Origin: Parelaphostrongylus tenuis
Taxonomy: Eukaryota > Nematoda > Chromadorea > Rhabditida > Metastrongylidae
Length of the DNA stretch: 64,000 nucleotides
NCBI GenBank assembly: GCA_019055375.1
Contig: JAHQIW010001438.1
Location: forward strand, 1 to 64,000
Reading direction: 5' to 3'
Part shown: one piece after another, positions 47,913-58,959 of the stretch
Layout: each line of letters begins with the position of its first letter
Position numbering within the stretch: position 1 is the first letter of the stretch
The notes under the pieces: generated by a model
The model's database searches: none
The model's input: the letters and a program-made list of their open reading frames with translations, nothing else
What the model was told of the DNA's origin: nothing
Translations under genes and position numbers: made by a program

Positions 47913-47985
47913 GCCACGGTGGTGCAGTGGCAGAGCACGCGTCTTCGGAAAGCATGAAACGCGGGTTCGATTCCCGCCTGAGGCT
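47913..47985 (+). tRNA. tRNA-like repeat (GGA loop)
   Basis: Acceptor GCCACGG/CTGAGGC (partly mismatched), A box TGGTGCAGTGG, perfect B box GGTTCGATTCC with T stem GCGGG/CCCGC, loop TCGGAAA. Downstream only TTT, so termination is doubtful. Confidence 0.4.
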
Positions 47986-48204
47986 ACGTTTCTGCTCACC
48001 ACTCAGTTCTCTTAGGTATTCATGAAACATCACAACACTGCGAAAAAGCAGTAAAGATACTAAAATTCTTGAGTATTATATCTAAAAGTGGCTATCAGCT
48101 CAACTGTTTTTATAGAGCGAAATCATATCCCGACCAAACCTGTTAAAGGTTGGTGGCTGATATCTAAAATAGAGATGTTGAAGAATGAGTGGTCGCGCAA
48201 ATGT

Positions 48205-48277
48205 GCCCCGGTGGTGTAGTGGTGGAACACGCCTCCCCGGATAGGATGAAACGCGGGTTCGATTCGGGCCTGAGGCT
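48205..48277 (+). tRNA. tRNA-like repeat (GGA loop)
   Basis: Acceptor GCCCCGG/CTGAGGC, A box TGGTGTAGTGG, anticodon stem CGCCTCC region with loop CCGGATA, B box GGTTCGATTCG. Followed by CTTTTTGC, a Pol III terminator. Confidence 0.4.
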
Positions 48278-48329
48278 ATCTTTTTGCTCTCCTTCTTTTC
48301 TCTTTTTGCCCACTCAATTCTCTCAGATA

Positions 48330-49860
48330 ATTTAATAGTCTCAGAAATATTTCGTCACTTCAAAAATCCTTTACAAGCAGTGTAATAAACGTAAAGCAAA
48401 AAAATTCAGGAGTAAATAGGAAAACTTACTTAGAGTTTCAATTTTGAAAAATAATATCAAAACATCCCATGTGAATATGATAAGTAAAACAGCATCTATT
48501 TTTTCGTTTCTAGGATGTATGATGAAAGGCCTTAAGCGAATCAAACTTATTATCAACTCAATATTTCTCGAGAAATTGAAGGAGTGTAAAACATAGCTAA
48601 ATAAGAGGAAACTTCCCAGAACAGTTCGAAAAATGTTTGATTCCAGAATAATGCATATTAGTCATGAAAGCATAGATTATTTCTTAACTTTTCTATCATG
48701 CCAAAGATTGCTTGGAATTATAATTCTGCCATGTTATACCAAAAAATCGGCTGTGAAGTAGAACCAATATATACCAACAGCAAAACGTCACATTTTGCGT
48801 TAGTAAGACCCAGCATCCCATAGACTCTGAGAAAATGCAAATCTTTCTTGGAAGATCACCTAAACGATAGGCGAGGGTGCTTGTAGCTAACCTCAACCAA
48901 CTACATCAGCAGATGGCAACGAGTTTAGAATCAGGAGATGGGTCCCGCGTACGTTACCATGGTTGAAATAAACCATTACCATGAACGAAAAGTGAGCAAG
49001 AAAAAACGAAAGGAAACTATGCTAAGGTCAGCACTACCAGTCTGCACTGAATATCCAAGTATCCAACTAAGCAAACGTAATATGAAGGTCAGATTACAAA
49101 CCAATCAATGTGCCAGAGCTGGAGCACCTCAGGCTTATGAATGATTATAAAAGCATGAACTATGAAAAAGAAACAAATGTTACATAACAGAAAATATAAA
49201 TTACTGTCCGCAGCGATGCAGTTTTCACTCTGGAATATAGGTGATTTTTGGCATATGGGAGTTCCTCAATCAAAAAAAAACCTTTACAAAAATCTTCTTT
49301 GCCGTATCAAAACAAATTAAGTAATATCACCCCCTAAAACCCATTATTCACCAATTATGTTCATATATCACCATTATAGCGTGCCCAGATATACCATTCA
49401 CTCCGTGTGAGAAGTGGAGAACGACGGCGCATATGCATGCCACTTGGCACCCAAGGGGTTGAGTAAGTTCAATGGTAGATGAAACACGGTTTGAGACAGC
49501 AGATACAATTCAAGAATATGAAATAAAGTATGCAGCAGTAACGTGATGTCAAAAATAACGACTCTAAAAAGTTTTTACACTGGAAACATTCTTTCGCATT
49601 CATGTTTATATGGCTAGTTCAATAAACTTCTCATGCAAAATGGGTCGCTCTATATTACCCCTTCTTCTCCATCTGCCCTCTGCGTGAGGCACCTCGAGTC
49701 AGCCTAACCTACGCAAAAATATAGCTGAACTTTTTTATGAAAAAAAATAACTGTTCAAAAAAGCGACATTCCTTGAACCTCGACATGTTAATAATATAAT
49801 GCGGAGAAAAAGAAAAAGGAATAAAATAATTTAGGAACCAATCTTTCCTTCAAGTTTTGT
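48330..49860. other. No gene recognised
   Basis: No supported gene or strong repeat. Confidence 0.35.
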
Positions 49861-49864
49861 GAGA

Positions 49865-50165
49865 TTCATATCGCTTATTCTATCGACTGTCGCTCTTGAC
49901 AATCGACGGATCTTCTTGAGATTTAGTGCCTGCGTTTCGGTGCGGTGGCTTTCCTCAGAACCTGGGCGTATTATACTAACTTTAATCATGTAATTGTCAT
50001 TATAATAATTATAATGATAATCAACTATTAATATGATTATATTTCTATGATTAGAGTCACAACAATACGTTCAGGTTTGAGGAAGGCGACAAGGCGACCG
50101 CGCCGAAACGGCAGCCACCAATATTCAAAAAGATCCATCGAATGTCAAGATTAATATTCGAATGA
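49865..50165. repeat. Inverted pair of hammerhead-like repeats
   Basis: A left copy on minus (49865-49985) and a right copy on plus (50070-50165) are separated by about 85 bp of AT-rich DNA. Each reads CAGGTT, a CTGAGGA-like box, a hairpin region, CCGAAACG, GCAG/GGCAGCC, then 'aagatcc.tcga.tgtcaag'. The left copy keeps an exact CTGAGGA (49952-49958) and GAAAC (49934-49938). The right copy has TTGAGGA, a good GGCG/CGCC stem (50085-50088, 50101-50104) and GAAAC. Confidence 0.6.
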
Positions 50166-50239
50166 ATAAGTGATAAAACCTCGCAAAAGCTCTATATGGA
50201 AAAATTACTTTTGTAGAAAATTTCAAGTAAATTTGAAAC

Positions 50240-50800
50240 CTATGTGGCTTCCGTGGGAGGGCGCTCCCTGTGGCGTTCGTGGAAACGACGGTCCCCGTTG
50301 ACGCGATCGTTGTCTAAAACGTTATCGTAATTCAATTCAGAGAGCTGCAAATAAATAAAGAAGTCTCATATGTAACTCACGTCCTCTATCTTATTAAGTG
50401 GTCTTCATGCTTGTTGTCGCTGCCGAGCTATTGGGTCCTCTCATAGAACTGCGGTTGCCTTCCAATGAGACCATCCCTTCAATGGCGTTTTCTGATGGGT
50501 TAGATTGTTAGGCGACGAGGTAAAAGTAGTTTTAGACTACTCAGCTAAGGAAAAACCGAACAGACCTCATTGAAGGGGTGAAGCAGGCTAAAACGGGAGA
50601 CGCGGCGGCGGCGTAGCAATACTGCCGTCGAGGAGGTCAAGGTAGCTGTCTGCCGACTCTTCGGCGGGGCCAGAGGTTAAAGTATCCTGGGCCTGTAACA
50701 CAGCGGGGCCACGCGATCGGCCGGAGCTTGGCGTGGGAACCTTTACGAGGATTGGTTGATCACCTTCTTCAATTTGAAAATTTCGCATTTCAGCGTCTGT
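50240..50800 (-). CDS. Candidate small host gene in a GC-rich island (two exons seen)
   Basis: Minus strand. A terminal exon (50344 to 50240) follows a textbook nematode acceptor CTTTATTTATTTGCAG and encodes 34 residues, LSELNYDNVLDNDRVNGDRR then FHERHRERPPTEAT and a stop. Upstream, about 50800 to 50588, an open frame reads TTDAEMRNFQIEEGDQPILV, then KVPTPSSGRSRGPAVL, then EESADSYLDLLDGS. It is GC-rich with a balanced, protein-like composition. Further upstream, in frame but before one TAG, WIAVVAVVAAAVIA could be a membrane anchor. I could not find a clean donor joining the two exons: CTC|GTAAAG near 50741 keeps phase 0 but discards most of the second stretch. The function is unknown, and a decayed gene is possible. 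Confidence 0.4.
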
Positions 50801-51642
50801 CGTCTAATGCACTGTGCTGTGTGCAATTACGGCCGCTGCGACCACGGCAACCACGGCGATCCACGGCCTCGCGCCTTGCGAAATATGGCTGGAGGGGCGG
50901 GGCCTTGAGACCTGGTTGGGTTAAATGCCAGATGTATGTCACGACTATCAGTTCGGCCAAAGCATTTCCAGAATGCTTCAGTTTATTGACCGCGAGTATG
51001 TAGCATGGTCAGGGCCTCTGACGTAGTGCCCAAATCGACTTCAACTGCGATCAATCATTCAATCGTCTTAACTGTTCTCATATTTATTTTGATTCAAATT
51101 CACACAAATCGCCGTCTGATCTACAACTTTTCGCATCTCGCTTGTGATAGCAGAAAATAGGTGCTGTATGGGTATTCCAAACTTCATATTCATTCCAAAT
51201 GCAGCTCCTTTCAATGTTCCAAATCCTTCAGGGTCATATTATCGAGTTAATTTCTCATATGAACCACCTGAATGACTGTAGTCTCATTTCAGGCATCTCC
51301 ATTACCATACAGAAGTGGAAACGATAAAGGTATCAAATCCCTGGGCTGGATTTTATGATGGTTTCTTATGGACCCAGTGGGATGTAATATGTTTGCTTTG
51401 TTTTTAGTTGGGAACGAAAATATCAGTGCTTGTTTACATTACATAATGAATTAAAAGAATCTAAAAGCAAAGGTTGAACTGAAATCTTTTTTGTGATTCT
51501 ATTGGGTCTTTACCTTACTTATGCTTAGTTTTTTTTCAAAAGTTAGGTCCTTCATGAGTTTCTTTTGCTTAGGTATAGTTTTTTCACCGTTAGTTTCGAG
51601 TATTTTCTTGAGACGACGCTCAAATTTCAATAAATCCCTCGT

Positions 51643-52128
51643 AATTCTTGTCTGAGACAACCTGTCATACGGTCTGTTAGTAGGCTTTTGTACAGCGCGA
51701 TACGTTTGCTTCAACCTTACAGTCTCGCCAGTCGGGCAGAACCCTCTGTCTTTTAGCCAATACACTGTGGGTGCTCCACTCCACATGTAGGCGACGACGA
51801 ACGATTTACACTGCATTGCCGTCAAGTGAGGTTCACTATATTGGCAGTTTTGTACACTCGGTTGCTCTTGGCGGGTCTTTTGAAATTAATTATGCTGTTC
51901 GTTTCGAGTGTACAAAACTGCCGATCTAGTGAACTTCACTTGGCTGCAGTGTGGTGTGAATCGTTCGTAGTAGCCTACTCTTAGTGTGCGGACTGGGGCA
52001 TCCACATAGGGTTAACTAAAAGACAAAGGGTTCTGACCGACTGACGTGACTGTTAAGGTCGAAACACGTGTATCGGGCTGTAGAAAAGCCCATTAATAGG
52101 CCACATGACAGGATGGCTCAGATAATAA
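51643..52128. repeat. Large foldback element, about 215-bp arms
   Basis: Left arm 51643-51860 and right arm 51905-52128 are inverted copies. Phrases such as 'cctgtcatacgg', 'cagtcgggcagaaccct', 'tgtcttttag' and 'ggcagttttgtacactcg' recur in reverse complement. The loop is only 44 bp. It is the cleanest member of the family at 10.1-11.1, 16.3 and 19.2 kb. No coding capacity. Confidence 0.85.
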
Positions 52129-52134
52129 TCATGA

Positions 52135-53140
52135 GGTATAGATTTTCTATTACTACCTCATTTTTCTTACTCTTTTAGTGTTTACTAGTCAAAAGTGTAA
52201 CTGTAGTGGTTAGTGGAAAAATACTTGACCTATCCAATAACTTTCGAAAGCTTCGTGACATAGTAAATCATTGTGTTTGTACTTCCTAGTAAGTTTGATA
52301 CCAATCTGTTCCCTTCGAGTGATGGGGAACAAAGTACAGATCTGTGCAGTATTTTAAGGGCATAAAAACCGAGTATCACTGAAGAGTATTTTACGAAAGT
52401 TTTATCTTTACTACAAACAACTTCCATGGATCCTAACATTGACAAATAGTTGAAAGTATCGACGAGCTCACATCGCATACAGTGAGAAGTGTCATTTTTA
52501 CACACTTTTCATTGTTTTCTGATTTCCTATACCTTTTTCCATTTTCCGCTTAATTAAAAGAATTTCAAAATCAAAATTTATGCGGTATGAGGCTTTATAA
52601 GAACTTCCTCAGTACTGGTCAAGAGGTGCTTTTTCTTCACGCGGAAGGATTTTACATGCAAAAATACATGTGAAGGCTTATGGAGAAAAATGGGTGCGTC
52701 AAAAAAGGGGAAGCCGAGAAATTCTGTGGAACGGAGAAAAAACCGTCATAGATGGAGGAAATATCTGCTTGCGAATAGAGCTAAACGAAACTATTACAAC
52801 TGCCGTTGGCAAAAGATTAAGTAGCTCTATTTTGGCGTGTCTGAAGATCAGATCCTGGGATCTGTTTCACAAAAGTTCTATAGTAGACCGACCTATCAAA
52901 AAGTGGGCGCTAAAACTGCATCATTTGTTCTTTACACTCACAGACAGGTATTATAAGAAGGTGAGAACATCACGGAGTTGATCCTCATTGTTGCGGATTA
53001 TTGCGCTTCATAGCGGTAACATAATTGAACAATCAGACCTGCTAACTGAGTAGTTCGACATAGCATCACACTTCGAGGCATGTTATTTCTACTAGAGGTG
53101 GTGATATATACAGCGAATGTTGCGAGAACGATAGTAAGTC
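52135..53140. other. No gene recognised
   Basis: A plus-strand frame at 52670-52981 has no recognised domain. Confidence 0.35.
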
Positions 53141-53146
53141 CACAGC

Positions 53147-53217
53147 GCACCAATGGTGTAGCGGTATCATTGTACCCTCCCAAGGTACAGACCCGGGTTC
53201 GACTCCCGCTTGGTGCA
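53147..53217 (+). tRNA. tRNA-Gly(CCC)
   Basis: A complete 71-nt cloverleaf. The acceptor GCACCAA/TTGGTGC pairs perfectly with discriminator A. The anticodon stem is GTACC/GGTAC with loop CTCCCAA, giving anticodon CCC. A box TGGTGTAGCGG and B box GGTTCGACTCC are present. The T stem CCGGG/CCCGC has one mismatch. The variable region is short, so it is not one of the long-variable-arm nematode tRNAs. No run of four T lies within about 40 bp downstream, which leaves open a retrocopy or pseudogene. Confidence 0.7.
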
Positions 53218-53419
53218 CCGTTCTTGTTGCCGTTTATATGATTAGTACTATCGTTTCCAGAACTGTTTGGGTGCATAAGTTGTCATTGTACCTTTTTTTC
53301 GATCTATGAAAGCGTAATCTGCAAGCAGACACCCCTTTACCTTTGGCATCAGTATTCGATCATATACTTGTTGTTTATTGAGTCAGGAACATAAGTTTGT
53401 TAACAAAAGATTTATTGGT

Positions 53420-53460
53420 TGACGTTTTGACGTTTTCACCCTTATTTATCGTTATCAGCT
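53420..53460 (-). ncRNA. Possible hammerhead-like motif, weak
   Basis: Minus strand CTGATAACGATAAATAAGGG then TGAAAACGTC, followed by a second AAAACGTC. It has the CTGA and GAAA boxes with a weak stem. The TAAAT-rich tail resembles the PLE 3' ends at 26.1 and 30.0 kb. Confidence 0.2.
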
Positions 53461-53656
53461 TTGTGCCATTGGTTTCATCAACAAAGGATACCACAAAACA
53501 AGGGTCAAGGAAATGATGAAAATCTTCTCCGCTGGAGTGCTGTAAATGTTCGCTATTCAATCATTTTCGACCTGATCACTCTAGCGTATAAAAATGATGC
53601 CAACTATGCCTCCCACATCAATACATTCTATGCAGTAAGAGTAATATCTGGTCAAT

Positions 53657-53726
53657 GACCTGAGTGGTGTAATGAAGTCACACTTCCACAAAAGTGGAAC
53701 TCGAGTTCAACTCCTGAGCGAGTTCC
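53657..53726 (+). repeat. Degenerate tRNA-like repeat
   Basis: TGAGTGGTGTAATGA (A box-like), a CTTCC...GGAAC arm and GAGTTCAACTCC (B box-like) keep tRNA spacing, but the acceptor stem is broken. Confidence 0.3.
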
Positions 53727-54529
53727 AAAGTTTTGCATATCTCTTAATATTTTTCATATACCTAATATTTTCAAATGAAAGATTCTTGATGAGCAACACT
53801 CACATGCAGAACTTTTATTTGACATTTTGAACAAGAAAGTGACTCAATCTTACATCCTTATTTTTCAAGTTCAGAGTACATTAGTCTTTTTGTGAAGTTG
53901 AGTCTCAAACCATGAGATAAGTGATGGTGCCAATTCACCTAAAGTATTATGTAAAAACTGATATTTCTATGACAATAAATAATTCAGAAAATTGAAATCA
54001 AAGTTCTCTTTATGTCTCATTCTATGTTTAGCTCATCCTCTGTATTGAAAACGAGAAATGTTACCGAAAATTTCCACTTTAAATTTCCAGTCCTGTTGTT
54101 TGAGTAAGATTGTTTGAAATAATTTCATATTAGAAATTGTGTAGACAGAAAGCAGGAATTTCCTGAAAAATTACGTAGCGTTGAGTATGAGCAAAAATTT
54201 ACAAGATGTCTTCAAAATATGACTCAGATAGAGGAATTCGGAATTAGAGCTCTCATTGAATGTTCTGTATGCAAAAGATTGAGCAACGAATACCACTGAG
54301 ATAGATTTTACGGTATTTACTGCATAGGACAGTAGCAGATTCAATAATATCTGGGGTTGTCTGAAATCCATTTCTCAATGAGTTCTGCAATTTTTCCAGG
54401 AATGAATGTCTATTGTTTCATTCTGTATGTTCTTAACAAATGGGGTCCGTGTATACCTGAAATTCTTCACTTAGACAATTTTTGCCACTTCACTGTTACG
54501 TCTTCCCAGTGTTTTTCTTCACTGTGCTG

Positions 54530-54770
54530 ATCCCAGTGCTTCTAGCATACAACTCGTTTCCTTTTCTTTGTGTTGCAAATCGTAGAACACAGGTCAGGTG
54601 CGTCTTCTTGCAATCTCGAGGATAGCCTGGGTGTGGCGTTTTACAGGGTGTTCGTTGTTGACTTCCCAAGATTTCTAAGGAGTGGGGTTTGGTCCCACGA
54701 ACGTCGCAACGAGCAACATGACCAATCGGCGACTGCGCCCCTGTCAAATTTTTCCGTTGAGAAAAGTGAT
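54530..54770 (-). repeat. Dispersed repeat, family B, copy 2
   Basis: Blocks 'gtagaacacaggtcagg', 'tgcaatctcgaggatagcct', 'gtggcgttttacaggg' and 'cgaacgtcgcaacgagca' align with the copies at 34700 and 58740. Confidence 0.65.
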
Positions 54771-54779
54771 TTTTAGAAA

Positions 54780-56690
54780 TTGAGCTATTATCTCAAAACA
54801 TGTATAACTTTCATAAGCTAGTCTCTAACTCCAAGACTGTTTAGAACCAAAATTTATGAAAAAACTAATCAAGTTGAAATATTGGAAATCTCAACATAAG
54901 TAAGGCAACCACAAGCAAGAGTGACGCAAATGGAGAACATCTTTATATTCTACCAACGGAACCCCTCTTGTCAAATAGCTCGCGTGCCCAAAATACAGAT
55001 TTGGTGAGAAAAAGCGAAGATAGGTACTCCTTGTCTACGAAAAATGAGGCTTTGATTGTGAGAGATAAAAGTATTGGTATTTTCTAAGTTTCTAGCCCGA
55101 GATCAAAGTGTGTCAAGAGATGGAAAGTTCTAGCTATGAAAGCCATTCAAACTGAGGTATATTAAAGTCAATCAAAAAGCGGCCATGGTTTTTTTGCATC
55201 ATCTGCATTGGAATCAGTGCCTGTTTTCGACTATCTCATAGTAACCAGTGAACAATAGTTAAATTAGCTCGACTGAACAGCCATTTTAGAATTGCTAAGC
55301 ATTTTTTTTTGGGACGGAGGGAATTAGTGCCTCCAGATACTGCAGTTTGAAATTTTCAAAAAAAAAGCACAAGAAAATTTTTATCAGAAGGATTAGTCCT
55401 ATAACTGTTGAGCTTTTTTTATAAGTCAAAATTTAATGGGATATCAGCTTTTCTTCTAATAGCTTTTCGTTTATACTGAGTTTAAGGCCTTTGATAGAAC
55501 TTTATTTGGAGATAGAATTGCACCCACTTTTTCTGATCCCGTCCTTTATGTACGAATAAAGAAATACTCTTCGATAGTGGTGAATTTTTGTAACAAGAAA
55601 TCCACTACAGATCATCTATCAGCCCTAATACTGATCAAGTAGTTCCCTGGGTTTTTTTTTATGGATGGATACATGGATGTCAATAGCATAATTCATTGAA
55701 TACAGTGTGATAAAATTCAATAGCTGACGCTTCAGCTGTATCGTTTTCTTCAGAACATTTATGTTTTTCATGGTCCTCCACTTGCCATTGAAGATCAACC
55801 TCATCAGACCGATTAACTTTTAGCAATATTATGTCTTTTCATAGAGAAAAGACGAAATAAATTTTTGAGAGCCATAAAAGAAATAGTGCAGGCTCTGGCT
55901 TTTGAGAATGGAAATTGACAATAATGTTGCGAAAATAGTAGTTTCCCAATTAATTTATTTGAGTTGAATATCGCCTCTCTGCGTCTGCAACTTTAGAATG
56001 ATGACGACATCTTGTCAAATCGGTTGAAATCGACACGTGAAGATATAAGGAATAAAGTCTTTTCGATTATATGGGCACTTTTTCGACTAACTTCTTGGTG
56101 GACTTCTATGAACACCTCCACAATTGACTAGACAAGAGACGAACTTCTCGGTAGTACTGAAACGCTGCCAACTTACTGATCAATGTTTCATGGAACAAAA
56201 TCCTTATGAACGTAGAACGACGCTGCCAACTTACTGATCAATGTTTCATGGAACAAAAGTCCTTATGAACGTAGAACGACTTTTCGATAATCCTTCCTAC
56301 TGCGCATAGAACGGCACTACAACTTTCTACATTTATTTACCTATCACAAAGTCATTAGTAAGTAGTAAGTAAATAATGCTTAATAGAATAAAGGATGCCC
56401 TTTGAAAACAGATACTGTTTTCAGAAAGACACACGAAAATCTTTGCGAGAAAGTCGAAGACTTTCCTTCGCGGAAGGAGTGTTCATGAGTGACTAGCAAT
56501 TTGAGTGAAATATGCAGTTTGTTGCTCTCGATGTCATCATCTCCACTAAGATATGCTTGCATGTCTGTGGAATGACCAGCTGGACTTTTCGCCATTACCA
56601 TTTCAGTATTATTTTCTCATTGAACAATATATTCTGCTAAGAAAACTCCGCGTACTTTCCCGTTATCTGTTCTCCGTTCTGACCCCTTGT
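54780..56690. other. No gene; one short tandem duplication
   Basis: No gene seen. 56162-56219 and 56220-56278 are almost identical 58/59-bp tandem units ('acgctgccaacttactgatc'...), differing by one inserted G, hence recent. Confidence 0.6.
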
Positions 56691-57830
56691 AAAAAACAGA
56701 TTTCTTGGTCTTTTTCAGCGCTCAAATGATCGTAGCGCAAAACAAAAAATTCGAATGGTATATCTTATCTCCAAAAAGCTTTCTTACTGCGCTGAAAGAG
56801 CAGAAATAAAATTGTGATCCATCGATGGATCAAATCTCAAGATCCCAATGATTAATTTAGTTTTTAAAAAGGCCTGGTATTGCGATGTGACAGCCAAAAG
56901 AAGATTGGATTTCGTAAAAAACGGACCTTTCTTACTTTCCTCTCTTCACCTTGATTCAGTGGGAAAACGCATTTTTTGATCGTTTCGAGTGTTTGAATAA
57001 TCAATCGATAGATTGAATGAAAAGCATTTGAACGGATTATTTCACTTTCAAAAAGACCTTGTTATTGCGCTGCGAGGAGTACTAATAATAATTTGTTTCT
57101 TATTCGAGGATTGACCAGGGCCTCTCTCTTATAGTTTCAAAAGCCAAACAATAGGTCAATTCTCAAAGATTTCAATAATATTTCGATTTCTTGAAAGGAG
57201 ATCTAAATGCTTCTTGAGAACAAAAAATACGGCTTCGTACCTTACGCTTATTTTCCAGTTTTGCGAAGCTCAATATTCTTTGGCTGTCACAGAGTGATAC
57301 CAACTCCACATTTAGAACCAAATAAATCATCGGAATTTATAAGATCTGCTCTATCGATTGGTTACTAGAACTGGATGGAACACTTTGGTCGGCAGGAGAG
57401 CTTTGAATGAGGAACAGAAACTTGTCTTTGCTCTTCCAGCGCAATAAAAAGGTTTTTGGAGATGAAATGCAACAGTAAAACTTCTGTGACCGGTACTGTA
57501 CTGTCGAATGCTATTTGAACTTTGAGAACGACCAGGGAATACGTTTTTTCTATTGTATCGAAGTAAGTAGCGGAAAAATAGAAGTGATTCAGTTTTCCGA
57601 AGCCCATTATCCTTTGACTGCTACAACGTAATGCGAGGTTCATTTTGAAATCATTGGAATCCTTAAGATTTGATCTATCAAAGGATTACTAATACTGCTG
57701 AGGAGATGCTTTGATCAGGGAAAAATCTTAGAATGAGGAACAAAATATTAGTTTTGTTTTTTAGCACAATACAAGGCCTTTTTGAAGTTTGAATGAATCG
57801 ATCAAATTCTTTTGATCTATGCTAACGAGC
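56690..57830. repeat. Dispersed repeat family D, mixed direct and inverted units
   Basis: Units near 57331 and 57651 are direct repeats (period about 320 bp): 'atcggaatttataagatc'/'attggaatccttaagatt', 'gaatgaggaaca', 'gcgcaataaaaaggtttttg'. Inverted units occur near 56770, 56870 and 57050 (for example 'caaaaagaccttgttattgc'). Another lies near 63425. Confidence 0.5.
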
Positions 57831-58739
57831 GACTACTTAATTGTCAAAACAAGCGCAAAATAAGCTTGTCCTTGAGGGTCGAAATGGCGAGCAGATAACG
57901 GAAAAGTACTAAATTCTGCAACGATCCAAAAAATCAACAAATGAATCAAAACTGTGAGCGTTCCTCAGGACACAAAATACAATAAAGGGAAGCAAAGTTG
58001 TGATACGAAAGTACAGAGACTTTTTGCTTTTAATGCTTGCATGTTTTATACACAATTGAGAAAATTTGGCAGAAAGTGTCAATAATTCTTCAATAAACAA
58101 CATAAATCATTAATCAAAATTCTACAGTTCTATCATAAATTTGGTCGAATACCTGACTAACGCTTGAGATTCATTGACTCATCCATTAGGATAAATTTCG
58201 GTCACCAACATACAGATTCGCACATCTTCGAAAAAAGGTTCAACAAAAGAACTACTTAGAAAAATCACTTTGAATTGTCACGTCAACACACAAGGCCTGC
58301 GAACACAGCAGATCATCTCATTCATTCAAAGCCAATGTGCAATCGAACCATGGTTCACCACGAAACCGTATGTGGAAATTAAGGTGTCTTAGAGTTTTAG
58401 TTCGGCTGTTTTCTAAACTGCTCAAGATGCTCCGGCACACCTGAACTAACGGTGGTGGTTTGTCGCAATAGCAACGATCGATAATATTCAGAACAATATA
58501 AGACTCCATTCCTTCAGATTCATCTCTGAGATTGTCATAAGGTTGGCACTACGATATCCGCCGACCACCTTTTGTGCAAACCTAGTCGGTTATGTGGAGC
58601 CTCAGGAAATCCACTATCTTGTCTGGTTCTCTCAGAACTTTTCATAGCACATTTGTGTCGTTATCTAATGATCATGAAAGCTATAGAAAGACACAAAGGT
58701 GTCCAGTTGCTGGGGATTGTGGGAAACAAAAAGTTCTTT

Positions 58740-58950
58740 TTTTTTTCGTGATAGTGTCCTCTTCTTGAATGCCGTAGAATACTGGTTGAGCGCGTGTCCT
58801 TGCAATCTCAAAGATAGCCTGGCTGTGGCGTTCCATAGGGCGTTCTTGCCTACTACCGGTAAGTTTTTTTTGGGGAGGGAGATGGAGCTCGGTTCAACAC
58901 GCGCCGCGACGAGCATTACAACCATTCGCCCACGACGCCTCCTTATCAGG
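58740..58950 (-). repeat. Dispersed repeat, family B, copy 3
   Basis: Best preserved: 'gccgtagaatactgg', 'ccttgcaatctcaaagatag', 'ctggctgtggcgttccatag', 'cgccgcgacgagcattaca'. The minus strand starts with GGGCGAATGGTTGTAATGC, a loose A box. Confidence 0.65.
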
Positions 58951-58959
58951 CTACGTAGA

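Larger units (their letters stand above)
47680..48320. repeat. Palindromic tRNA-like element, triple
   Basis: Three tRNA-like sequences in one repeat block: one minus (47735-47807) and two plus (47913-47985, 48205-48277). Outer flanks 'cctaagagaactgagtggt' and 'caccactcagttctcttagg' are inverted copies. The spacer 'ggctgatatctaa...agatgttg.agaatgagtg' occurs three times. The same parts build the elements at 27.5-27.9 and 61.2-61.7 kb. Confidence 0.75.

Noticed and set aside
50345..50380. 36-bp intron GTGAGT...TTTGCAG before the terminal exon at 50344
   Set aside because: The upstream piece is closed by in-frame stops, so the donor is probably chance.
53147..53217. Nematode long-variable-arm tRNA-Gly(CCC)
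   Set aside because: The variable region is only a few bases; no long arm can be drawn.
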